Under the pieces are notes generated by a model. It was not told where the DNA came from, ran no database searches, and was given only the letters and a program-made list of their open reading frames with translations. A DNA stretch of 64,000 nucleotides, taken from NCBI RefSeq assembly GCF_027942865.1, contig NC_134524.1, positions 5,151,036-5,215,035 of the forward strand, in the 5' to 3' direction. This DNA is from Odontesthes bonariensis. Lineage: Eukaryota; Chordata; Actinopteri; Atheriniformes; Atherinopsidae. Positions 10,740 through 21,114 of this stretch are shown here, in pieces. The number at the start of each line of letters is the position of its first letter. Positions within the stretch are counted from its first letter, which is position 1. Both the position numbers and the translations under genes were made by a program.

Positions 10740-12400
10740 ATTATTTGATTTCGACTCCAGAGCGCAGGAAAACCACCCAATTGTGTCATGTGAACCTGTT
10801 AAAACCGTATCATGAGCGTGCGTCAAAATCACCTGGGTACATTGCACAGGTTATTGCGGCGAATTTTCATCCAGCATGTTTAGCAACTAGAGCATCAGCC
10901 GTCACTACTCCTTTGTTGGTGAGTGAGGTGGAGGTGGATGGGTTACCAGCTGTTGATCAAGCATTAACACATGGGCGGCTGAAAAACTCTGAGGCTCTCT
11001 GTAACCTTGAGGCATTGTTGCAACATCTGCCAGAGTTAGAAAGGGCAGAATTGGCAGAGTTGATTAGGTCTTTTCCATGTTTGTTTGGTGATACTCCTAC
11101 TCAGACCCACCTTATTGAACACGATATTGAGGTGGGAGATGTTCAGCCTATTCGTCAACGTTTTTTTCGTGTCAATGCTGAAAAACGCAGGTATCTGGAT
11201 GCCGAAATTAAGTACATGTTGGAGAATGGCATAGCTGAGCCATCCTCAAGCTGGGCATCGCCTTGCATCACGGTACCCAAAGCAGACGGCACACCAAGGT
11301 TTTGCACTGACTTCAGGAAAGTTAATGCTGTCACCAGACCTGACTCGTTCCCACTTCCTCGTATGGAAGATTGTGTAGATGAGGTTGGTCATGCTAAGTT
11401 TGTAAGTAAGTTTGATCTATTGAAAGGGTACTGGCAGGTCCCTTTAACTCAGCGGGCCCATGAAATTTCTGCATTTGTGACACCGAACGGTTTGTTTTCT
11501 TACAAGGTTATGCCTTTTGGCTTGAGAAATGCACCAGCGACATTTCAACGCCTTATGACTCGTGTTCTGGGGGACCTGGAGGGTTGCGCTGTCTATTTGG
11601 ATGACGTGGTGGTGTTTTCTGACTATTGGCCTCAGCATGTCGAGCGCATCAGGGCGCTGTTCGGTCGCTTGGCTGAGGCCTGTCTCACCGTGAACCTCTC
11701 AAAATGTGAGTTTACCAAGGCGACAGTGACTTATCTTGGCCGAGTTGTGGGTCAGGGGTGCGTCCATCCTGTGGCTGCTAAAGTGAGCGCGGTTGAAAAT
11801 TATCCGGTACCAACCACGAAAAAGGAACTGTTGCGGTTTCTTGGATTAGTGGGTTACTACAGGTGTTTTTGTCGCAATTTTTCCACTGTTGCATCGCCAC
11901 TCACTAACCTTTTGAAGGCAAAGGCAGTGTATATATGGACCCCTGAATGTCAACAGGCTTTTGAGAACATTAAAGCCTTGTTATGTACAGCTCCTGTTCT
12001 TGAGGCACCACGGTTTGACCGCCCTTTTTCACTGCAGGTAGATGCGAGTCACGTGGGTGCAGGTGCTGTTCTATTGCAAGCTGATGATCTGGGTGTTGAT
12101 AAGCCAGTGAGTTTTTTTCCCAAAAAGTTTAACTCCTACCAACTAAATTATTCAACCATCGAAAAGGAGACACTAGCTTTGATATGGTCTTTGAAACATT
12201 TTGATGTGTATGTAGTTTCAGGCACTACACCCGTGGTGGTCTACACGGATCACAATCCACTAATCTTTTTGAACTCCTTGCAGTGTCCAAACCAGAGACT
12301 GATACGATGGTCTCTGATGTTGCAGTCTTATGGGTTGGACATCCGATACATAAAAGGATCAGAGAATGTGGTGGCGGATGCCCTCTCTCGGGCCCATTAG
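10740..12400 (+). CDS. LTR element pol part 3: reverse transcriptase and RNase H
   Basis: The real coding sequence picks up at about 10740 in a frame open from 10676. The reverse transcriptase shows FCTDFRKVNAVT, KFDLLKGYWQVPL, MPFGLRNAPATFQ and the catalytic YLDD box (AVYLDDVVVFS). RNase H follows with LQVDASHVGAGAVL, TIEKETLALIW, VYTDHNPL and DALSRA. These are Ty3/Gypsy-type sequences, but they lie downstream of integrase. The stretch from 10740 to the stop is uninterrupted. Confidence 0.93.
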
Positions 12401-12731
12401 AAGTATGGGTTGGCGAGGGACCTGGTGTGTTAGGACAACTTTGATCGGTTGATGTCCCCTTACAGTTCCGCTTGCGGTGTCTGTTCCTGCCTCCTGTCTT
12501 CCTCTTAAATGCTCACAGAAATCCTAGGCAAATCTCTGTTGCTGAGGAGCAAGAGTTTGGTGTGCTGGGGGCAGATGGCAGTGGTTGGACTGGAAACTCC
12601 TAATGGGGCAAGTGTTTTTTGTTCTGATTTGTTTTTTTGATAACTTTTCATTGAGCATTTAATAGTGCTGGTTGTGTGTTGTACCTACTAGGTTTTAAAC
12701 AAATGTCTGTTCCCTATATGGAACCTCTTTT

Positions 12732-12742
12732 TAGGGGGAGGG
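12732..12742 (+). promoter_or_regulatory. Polypurine tract
   Basis: A purine-only run (AGGGGGAGGG) directly before the 3' LTR, where plus-strand DNA synthesis of LTR retroelements starts. Confidence 0.8.
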
Positions 12743-13187
12743 TGTCACAGCCCCAGGGGCTTGTGCCGGGCATGTCTCTCTCCTCCCTCTTTCTTTGTCT
12801 CCTCCCTCAGACCAGGAAGCTGATTGGAGTGTGCAGCATTGATTGCGGCAGCTCGTACACCTGGCCGTCTGTGGGAGTGGATTTACGCAGCCTTATTTTG
12901 TTAATTCTTCCCTTTTGGTTCCTGGCTGGGTTTGTGAGAACAGCAGTGTGTTTTGGGTTTGTTTGGTTTATCCTTTTGTTATGTTTCACACCATACAACA
13001 CTTTTGCAGCACATTCATGCTCCATAACACCACTGCACTACTGATGACTGATTGCCACATCCCATTGTTTTACTTTTGTTGAATTCTCAGCTTAAGTTCG
13101 AATTGGTTAAATAAATTGGATTTCTTTATAACTCTCAAACCGTGTGCTTCCTCCTTTTTGATACGGCTTTTGAGCCAGGTCGTGTCA
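12743..13187 (+). repeat. 3' LTR
   Basis: 445 bp copy of the 5' LTR with about four substitutions by eye. Ends GGTCGTGTCA, followed by CTATTTACAG, which continues the interrupted intergenic block. Confidence 0.95.
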
Positions 13188-13360
13188 CTATTTACAGTTT
13201 TGCTCAAAAGTCTTTAGCCACCGCTTATTCTTTAATGGATTATCAGGAAAATGGAAAATAGGTGCAAAGGAAGTAGCCATCAGAAGATGGGTACACTGCT
13301 GTCATAAAGGGATGGATATATATATCTATATATACAAGAGCCCAGAGAGCCAGAGCCCAA

Positions 13361-14950
13361 GGACCCACAACTTGAAGCCCCTTCCTCCCACCCTCTTTTT
13401 GGGATTTCTGGGATCTATCCCTTAACCAAGCTAAGTTATTTCATCATTTACCAAGCCATGTTCTTTGTTTTGCCTTGCCTTAGCCATGTTTTATTTCCCA
13501 CAGCTTAGTTTTGTCATCCGGCTCAGCCGGTTAACCCTTTTGTTAACCTTGAAAATAAACCCAGTTTGCTTCTTACCTCTGGAGTCCGCATCCGTGTCCT
13601 GCCAACCCCAAACCTGAGTAGACCCAGCTCTTCAGAGAGCATCTCCTATCCTAGCACTTACCCTGTACTTCCCTACTCCCTCTACTGCACTTTATCTTTC
13701 TGTTCTTCCTTCTATGCCTGCACTCTATCTCTACCCTGTCACCTCTGACAGAGTCTGAGTTGTGGTTTCCTTCTATGTAGCTTATTGTTAGCTTTGATAT
13801 TAGCTTTAATGTTATATATTTTTTCAATTGTAAATCGCTTTGGATAAAAGCGTCTGCTAAAAGCATAAACATAAACTGACAGCAGCTGGCTGCACTCCAC
13901 AATACATTATCCCATGTCATTTGTAAACACTGTCCCATTTTCATGTGTCACTGAGCTTGAAACATCTTGGCTCCTGTCCCATAACAGCTCTTCTTCTATG
14001 GTGCTTTAGCAGTTTTAGGATTTAAGTTTTAGAAATAAACAGATACAGGCCGCATTGTGACATCTTTCATTGTTACAAGTGGCAGCGCCTCATGGGAGTC
14101 ATGTGACGCGCCGCCGCGCTGCACGGCTCGTGTGACTTGAGAATATGTAAGCATCTCCATTTAAGGAAATGCTTTACTTGAATTCTTACAAGAAGCAGTG
14201 AACAATTAGCATGCATGAGAGAGCTGCCTGAATGAGGAAAAAAATTACACAACATGCCAAAAGAGCAACTGTACTTCTCCAAGGTCTGTTATCTTTTTTA
14301 AAACATCTGTTTAACTTGTGTTAAACGCTTCACCACAACGGTTTATACTGTGTAACAATGACTGAACAAGTTCATCACAGACTCTTTGAGACAAATACAT
14401 CTGTTGATATTCTTATCTTATGTAAAATCAAACATTTTAAAGATGGCAAGAAATATTTCTTCAAACTCATTACAACTTAAGGTTTCATTTAAAAAGGTTT
14501 ACTAAAACTTTTACTGTTTCTGTCTTTTATTTCAGCTCTTAAACAGCGTTAGATATCTTTACATCTTCGAAAAATGAGGAACTTAAGACTTGCACACTCA
14601 CAACAAAACACCTGCAGTATGGTGGAAAAAAATCGACGGGTGAATCTGCAAATTTAAGTCGTGGCTGATGATGTGAGTTTGATTGCGAAACAGCAGAAGT
14701 AGCATTGAAGGCCTTTTTCCAGGCTGACCCAGACTTGCTGAGTGCTTCATATGTGGCGGCAGGCTTGACACCTGAAATGGTACAAGGTGAAGACAGATAC
14801 GGCTGTTAGTGCACAGAGCTAACTGACTATTTACAGTATTGCTCAAAAGTCTTTAGCCACCGCTCATTCTTTAATGGATTATCAGGAAAATGGGAAATAG
14901 GTGCAAAGGAAGTAGCCATCAGAATATTGGTACACTGTGGCCATGAAGGG
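13361..14950. repeat. Intergenic duplicated block, copy 2
   Basis: Copy of 3806-5777 plus 13188-13330 without the LTR element, and with a deletion covering the equivalent of about 3870-4295. It carries the empty LTR-element site at about 14826. A two-unit remnant of the 15 bp minisatellite (13338-13360) precedes it. No gene is seen. Confidence 0.85.
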
Positions 14951-14952
14951 AT

Positions 14953-15184
<232 letters not shown>

Positions 15185-15208
15185 GAGCCCGGAGAGCCAG
15201 AGCCCGGA

Positions 15209-17565
15209 TGCATTCCTTGAGGAGGTATTTTGTCATCACCGCATGTCCGGCTGCCTACCAGACCGTCTCCGGCTCCTGCCTCAATGTACTGGACAGGTCG
15301 CCAGTCCATCACAGGGCCACACAGAGACAAACAACCACACACTCACTCCTAGGGACAATTTAGAGACACCAATTACCATAAAATACAAGTTTAGAGACAG
15401 TGGGAGGAAGCCAGAGTACCCAGAGAGAACCCACTCATACACAGGAAGGACATGTAATGCGCTTTGTTAAACCGGGACAAGCTTAGAAAGCTGCTATCTG
15501 AGTATGAACCATTTAACTCGGTCTTAAAACAGGTCAGCTCGTGTTACTTTCTCAGTTTAAAAGCACACAGTCCCCTCAGTGGTCAGAGTCAGTGGATCTG
15601 CTGTGAGTTCAGCACCACGGACAGAGACTTCTGTACGTGGCGCCATCTGTTGTCAGAAGTTAAACATTACGCTGATCCGCATATAAATAGAAAGGTAGAT
15701 TACCATTCATGAAGTTGCCTTACATGCAGCAGCATAACAGCTAAATGCTGCTTCTCCATGTTTAGTCTGGACTCTGGACTGGACCAGCTGACCTGAGTCC
15801 TTGGATCTAAGAGCTCTGCTGGCTTTATATTCTCTGAACAGATCACAGATTGTAAACCATCAGCAGGCTTTTAAAATCTATTCTGTGACTGACTGGAAGC
15901 CAGTGTAAAGATTTTAAAGCTGCTGTGATGTGTTCAGATCTCTTAGCCCGGGTTAAAACTCCAGCAGCAGCGTTCTGGATGAGCTGCAGATGTTTAATGC
16001 TCTTTGTGGGAAGTCCAGTTAAAAGAGCGTTACAGTGATGGAGTCTGCTGGAGATGAATGCATGGATGAGTTTCTCCTGGTCTGTTTGGGAGAGGAAACC
16101 TTTTATTCTGTTGATGTTTCTGAGATGGTAAAAAGCTGCCTTGGTGACACCTGTACAGTTGAGTACAGTTGAGGTCTCATTGTGCCAAAGACTATGAAGC
16201 ACCAGCAGGTTTTCTGTGGTCAGCAGTCAAGATATTTACACAGTACATCTTAAACTTACTTTTTGTCTGACATAATTTCATCCTGAATCAGTTAACAGAG
16301 AAAGACCAGCCCCTCAGTGAAGAGGAGTGTAAAATACACTGAAGGCTGATCTATGGTGTGTGTGTACTTCTTTTTTCCCTTTTGTCATGCATAATAAAGG
16401 GAATATGTCAGGCTGATTATCCACAAATTGGCTGGTGAACTAACCACAAGCCTGAGCTGCATTACTTACAACCAGGTTAGTATTCAGCAGAAATGCATTC
16501 AGTTAACATGACAACATAATGTGGGGCAGATCTGTGGACTACAGTGTGTAAAGAAAACACCAACTGAATGCATAGTTTCTGTCATGGTCTCAGGGGTTTT
16601 TCTTATGTTTTTTATTCTGTTTGTATCTTGTTTTTTCTCATTTCCAGGTTTTGTCATTTTAGAAATTCTGCATTACATTTTGTTAATCTTTCTAATTCTG
16701 TTTCATTCGTTCGTTGTTTTAGTGTTCTTTTAATATTCCCTTTGTCTTTTCATTGGGTTGTTTCAGTCAGTCCTGCTTTCTGCTCTTCCAACCCGTTTTC
16801 AGTTTGTCAATTACATCACACCTGCCTTTTGTGCACCCTCAGCACCTTTTGAGTAAATGTTTCCTTGGTCCTCTGTCAGATCCTTGTCTTGTTATGGTTG
16901 TGTTTCTCACCTTGCTATGTCCAGTCTTGTGCCAAATGCTCTGTAGTTCTTGGGATTTCCTGTAGCGTCTTTTGTTTTTTTCAGTTTGTTATTTTATTTT
17001 GCTCTGGCCTGCCTCTAGAATCTCATCTGCATAGGTCTCCTGCACTTCTCAATACACTACACTGCATAAGACTTTATACGAGGAGAAAATGGTTCTTTTC
17101 AAGTACTTTTTTTCAATCTTAAGTGTGAGTTTCAAGTGCAATGTCAACAAACCAACACAATAATGAAAAATGATGATGTTTTAAGCCATCTCATCTGGAT
17201 ATCTGGTTTATAATCGGGTCAAAGCTGATTTCTAGGCATGTCAATGTAGTCAGCAGAGACTGGAGTTCATTCATTTTAGTGGACCTGCTGCTGTAAAAAC
17301 AATTTTTTTCTATTTATATATGACATTTCTCTAAATTGATTTACAGATGACATTAAAGCTCAGCTTCTGATAAAGATAATCCAGCTAACATGCTCCTCAG
17401 TATTGTTATAAAATATTATTGACAGCTTAACTTGTACATAACTTATGTACCAACCACACTGCATATTTTTTTTATATACATTTTCTATTGGCTGTTTTAG
17501 CTTAGTATATGTCTTACCTGTGTGCCCTGAATGTTTACTTTGTATTGATATGTCCTGTCCTATCT
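15209..17565. other. Repeat-rich non-coding stretch
   Basis: 15285-15455 is a widespread fish repeat (GGACAGGTCGCCAGTCCATCACAGGG ... GGGAGGAAGCCAGAGTACCC). 15456-15725 is duplicated at 34988-35313. 15843-16202 is a LINE fragment (separate entry). 16560-17130 is T-rich sequence resembling the 3990-4380 repeat. I see no gene between 16203 and 17565. Confidence 0.5.
15843..16202 (-). pseudogene. LINE (L2-like) reverse transcriptase C-terminal fragment
   Basis: A 119-residue minus-strand frame with AAFYHLRNINRIKGFLSQTD, LIHAFISSRL, LQLIQNAAAGVLT and LKSLHWLPVSHRIDFK, which is the conserved C-terminal region of L2/CR1-group LINE reverse transcriptases of fishes. It has no catalytic core and is a 5'-truncated relic. 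Confidence 0.85.
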
Positions 17566-17991
17566 GTTGTGCCCAAGGCCGGATTAACTATATGGGCCCG
17601 CGGCACAGTGCCCAGGGGCACCAACCATTCACAGCCAGTGGGGGGGCACCACACGACAAACTTTAAAAATAGTTTTTTCATTAATGTTTGTACACTTAAA
17701 ATGATTACACTTGACATAAATATTCATATAAAATTCATTATTAAAACTAATGTGATAAGAACAGCAACGATATATCATAATTCTGAGCAATAGTGGCCTA
17801 ATGTGAACATTAACCCCCCTCCCTCAACCTGTCAGTTGAGCCAGTACACCTATGGTGAAATGCATCATGTTTTTTAAAAAACGCGGTAAAAATAAAAATA
17901 AATGGATAGACATCAATTGAGTGGTTGTGCGAAGAGAAAAATAAAAAAATAAAAAGACTCCAGGCGTTTAGCGGCAATTAAAAATGTTCCA

Positions 17992-18429
17992 GTGTTAGAT
18001 CGTTTCTTTATAAAAACATCGACAACTGCTGACAACCAGCTGGCTATTGCTAACGGTCCCACCATCTACCACAACCGGGCGGCTAAATATGCAGCATCAG
18101 CACGGCACGACAGTAAGAAAACCAGGTTTCTTACAAATGATCTCTTCCAATGCCAGCTGCCGAACAAACAGTCAGTGTCTAGAGATTGGCTAATATATTC
18201 CCCTTCAACCGGCATGGTGTATTGTTTTGCGTGTAAATGCCCGGCCGGGCAGCAAAATGCTTTCACCGAGGGGTACAGTGACTGGAAACACCCGGTCAGA
18301 GTCACAGCCCACGAGAAGAGCGCAAGCCACCGCGAGTGTCTGCTCTCACTTCTCACTGAATGCGGTACGGTTGATGTTGTTCTCATTGGAAGTATTGGAG
18401 AGAGGTGTTGCGACGCATCGTGGCCGTGA
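17992..18429 (+). pseudogene. hAT transposase N-terminus with TTF-type zinc finger
   Basis: A 145-residue frame with RDWLIYSPSTGMVYCFACK, then FTEGYSDWKHPV and HEKSASHREC. This is the TTF-type zinc-finger region of hAT-like transposases and ZMYM1-like proteins. It stops where the nested element starts. The hAT catalytic and dimerisation regions are missing. Confidence 0.85.
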
Positions 18430-18433
18430 TGAA

Positions 18434-19018
18434 CAGGGTGCTTGCGCAAGTCTTGAAAGTCTTAATAAGTATGGAATTTTGAAGCACTGTTTTCCAGACC
18501 TTGAAAAGTCTTGGATTTTGTGTGAAAGTCTTAATAAAGTATGGAAAATAAATGTATGGTAGAATGTTACAATATGCTCAAAGGCATTGTGAAATGAGAA
18601 ATAGGAAGGTAGGCTATAAAACTATAATTTTACTAACTGGTCACTTACTGTATTAGCCTAATGGGATGAGATGTGAGTGAAGAGACTGAATTCTACATAC
18701 ATTCATCCATCCATTCATTTATATAGATAGTTTTTGTGACACTTGTTTGATGTGAAATTCATGTACTTGTGATTTTCATGTTTTGAAACGTTTTCATCAG
18801 TAAAAGCACAATTTACTGTGAATAATGCATTTGTTCATTGAATACTAGCCTATAAAAATTAACATTTCTAATAAACACAGTTGGTACAATCTGAAGTAGG
18901 CAGTAGGCACACAAGTTACAAGTACATAAAGTTAAGGTCTTGGGGAAAAAAAGTATCAGTTTTAAAAAAGTCTGGAAAAAGTCTGGAATTTTGATTTGGA
19001 AAAAGAGCAAGCACCCTG
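18434..19018. mobile_element. Nested MITE with CAGGGTGCTTGC ends
   Basis: 585 bp with 12 bp terminal inverted repeats (CAGGGTGCTTGC and its exact complement GCAAGCACCCTG), inserted in the hAT transposase remnant. Internal repeats of AAGTCTTGAAA occur near both ends. No clear target duplication is visible, so the superfamily is uncertain (hAT-like ends). Confidence 0.75.
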
Positions 19019-19711
19019 ATTAAGTTTTTAAGTGTGCGTGGTTTTGCATTCCGGGGAGACAACTTATGGTGCTCTGGGACGGCTGTGGCAATGACGTCCC
19101 CCTGGATAATAGGAGTGTTGTTAGTGCTGCATAGGTGGATGCTCTTTGAATTAATAATATATTTCAATATAGACAAATGCTCTTCGAATTGATACACATT
19201 TTGAATCTGTACATTTTAATATATGGATGCTGTTTGGATTGATAGTGAATTGAATTGATTGGTTTTAAATGGAGATATTTGAATAATCCTACATACTGTA
19301 TATAGATGGATGCTGCTTTAATTGTTACTGATTTTGAATGAATACGTTTGAAAATGTAGCCTAGGGGCACTTGAGGTTTAGTGCCCAGGGGCACCACATT
19401 GACTTAATACGGCCCTGGTTGTGCCTGTGCACTTTATATGTCACAGTGAGTGTGTGAAACGTCCGCTCGATTCCTTTGGATGTTTTGGCATGTGAAGAAA
19501 TTGACAATAAAGCAACTTTGACTTTGATATAATACTTATAATATAAATAATATGACGAATATAAGTGATTATAAATGAAATGATGATAATATATTAAATG
19601 ATAATATATTATCATCATCCTCTACCTTCAACACGTTGCGGCCTGTACATTTATCTGGGTGGGTTGGGTCAGGATTGATAAATGCACAGGCCACAACTGT
19701 CTGAGCAGCTC

Positions 19712-19793
19712 TATAAAAGCTGCTACATTTACCAGAACATAGAAGCAACATCAGAAAGCACGAGCTACACCTAGAACTCGTGCTTTCTGATGT
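19712..19793 (+). promoter_or_regulatory. TATA box with a perfect hairpin downstream
   Basis: TATAAAAG at 19712-19719 sits between AGCAGCT and AGCTGCT. 28 bases after it begins a perfect 17 bp inverted repeat (19748-19764 pairs with 19777-19793, loop of 12). No coding sequence can be tied to it. It could be a core promoter detached from its gene. Confidence 0.35.
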
Positions 19794-20660
19794 ACCATAG
19801 GTATAACACATACTAGCTGATACCCCACTGGGGGGAAAGGTGGGTTGGGCGGTCAAATAACTGTAACTCTACTACAACTAAAACTGTTTAGATTTGTTTC
19901 CTCCAGACAGGAGACATGTTCTCCTGTATCCTCCATGACAACATCCTTCAGCACCAACCCCAGCACAACAACACACACTTCTGCATCATCCGGATGAACT
20001 GTCAGTCCAAACCAGAGCCATCAGAGAAATGTGCACCCTGCCATCCCAGTCTTTCTGCAAAGCAGAGGATAAAATGGCCCCTGTTAACTCTCACCTGACC
20101 ACCTGGCTTACCCTAAGAAAAACCACCCATCATGCTGCCTCAGACCACCAGCAACAGGGAACTGCTGCCTCATACAGAGACATGTCTTCCTCCTGCCAGT
20201 GACCAGGGTTCTTCTCAGCTGACAGAAGGTAGAGTGGAGATCTTCTCTTTGGAAAGACAAACATTGACTTCATTCCTCTGAGTATGCTGTGTTTATTCAT
20301 CTGTTGAATAATGGATTCATTCTTATGAATCCATTCTTTCATATTACAGATCCCAGTGTCTAATTCACAGTTCCATTGTTTTTCTGTAGGCCTTCATCTT
20401 CCGCTGTGAAGATGATTTGCATGGGGAGAGAGGAGGTCCCACTGTCAGCTGAAGCACGTCCTCAGTGCAGCATCAGGCCTTCATAACGAGCCTCACAGGT
20501 AAAAATACCCGTTTCCTCTGGAAGGACTGCACACATCTCTCCAGTGTTGCAGCGAACACTGAGCAGGTACATGGAAATGTAAATAAAATAAAAAAAACCA
20601 TAATATGCACGCACAGTAGGTGCAGGAATAAGCAGGCCTGAGTGATGAAAACACAACCTT

Positions 20661-21040
20661 GTGAGGAACCTTGGGGTTATTTCTTACCAGGATCGGTCCT
20701 CTGACTCGCATATAAAACAGGTTTCTAGGACTGCCTTCTCTCACCTTGGTAATATTGTTAAAATCAGGAACATCTTGTCTCAGAGTGATGCAGACAAACT
20801 GCTCCATGCATTCGTTACATCTCAAGATTGGACTACTGTAATTCTTTATTATTGGGCTGTCCCACATATTCTCTGAAAAGCCTTCAGCTGATCCAAAATG
20901 CTGCAGCCAGAGTTCTGATGAGAACTAACAGCAGAGATCATATTTCTCCAGTTTTAGCTTCTCTTCATTGGCTCCCTGTTAAATTCAGAATAGATGCTGA
21001 ACTGATGCTGAGGAGAGCAGCAGTGGAGTGTGAGTGATGG
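20661..21040 (+). pseudogene. LINE (L2-like) reverse transcriptase C-terminal fragment
   Basis: Two overlapping frames give LGVISYQDRSSDSHIKQVSR, FSHLGNIVKIRNILSQSD, MDYCNSLLLG, LQLIQNAAARVL and LASLHWLPVKFRID. This is the same conserved region as at 15843-16202 but from a different L2-like lineage, with at least one frameshift near 20830. Confidence 0.85.
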
Positions 21041-21114
21041 TTTACAATACTTTTACCAATCTTAACCAAGTTTTGAAAAAAGACAGACATTTGGTCATGT
21101 AAATAAAAAATTTA

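Larger units (their letters stand above)
5778..13187 (+). mobile_element. Gmr1-like Ty3/Gypsy LTR retrotransposon (integrase before RT)
   Basis: A 7.4 kb LTR element with 445 bp direct LTRs (TGTCAC...GTGTCA) that differ by about four substitutions by eye. Order of domains: primer binding site, gag, protease, integrase, reverse transcriptase, RNase H, polypurine tract. Integrase upstream of reverse transcriptase is the arrangement of the Gmr1 group first described from Atlantic cod, unlike standard Ty3/Gypsy. Gag and pol frames carry several breaks, so this copy looks non-autonomous, although the near-identical LTRs point to a recent insertion. The uninterrupted site is preserved near 14826 (aactgactattta). 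Target duplication is unclear because CACT overlaps the LTR edge. An 831 bp piggyBac-type MITE sits in its leader. Confidence 0.93.
17574..19417 (+). mobile_element. hAT-family DNA transposon, decayed, with nested insertion
   Basis: 1844 bp flanked by a perfect 8 bp target duplication GTTGTGCC (17566-17573 and 19418-19425). Termini are CAAGGCCGGATTAA on the left and CAGGGCCGTATTAA (complement) on the right, followed on both sides by GGGGCACC / GTGCCC motifs. An 8 bp duplication is diagnostic for hAT. Only the N-terminal transposase portion survives (17992-18429), and a second element (18434-19018) is nested within. Confidence 0.9.
19430..21060. other. Stretch with orphan promoter-like site and LINE fragment
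   Basis: 19440-19530 resembles a LINE tail (ATTGACAATAAAGCAACTTTGACT). A TATA-like site and a perfect hairpin lie at 19712-19793. 20661-21040 is an L2-like reverse transcriptase fragment. I recognise nothing else; short frames at 19916 and 20493 have no recognisable similarity. Confidence 0.45.

Noticed and set aside
5773..13192. A clean 5 bp target duplication for the LTR element
   Set aside because: Left flank ACACT and right flank CTATT do not match; the CACT overlap with the LTR edge and a small difference in the empty copy leave it unresolved.
15464..15712. [13 protein letters not shown] frame as a small gene (also 34999-35301)
   Set aside because: The two copies differ by an insertion that changes the C-terminal half, with no splice signals or domain seen.
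18426..19028. 8 bp target duplication around the CAGGGTGCTTGC element
   Set aside because: Flanks GTGATGAA and ATTAAGTT do not match.
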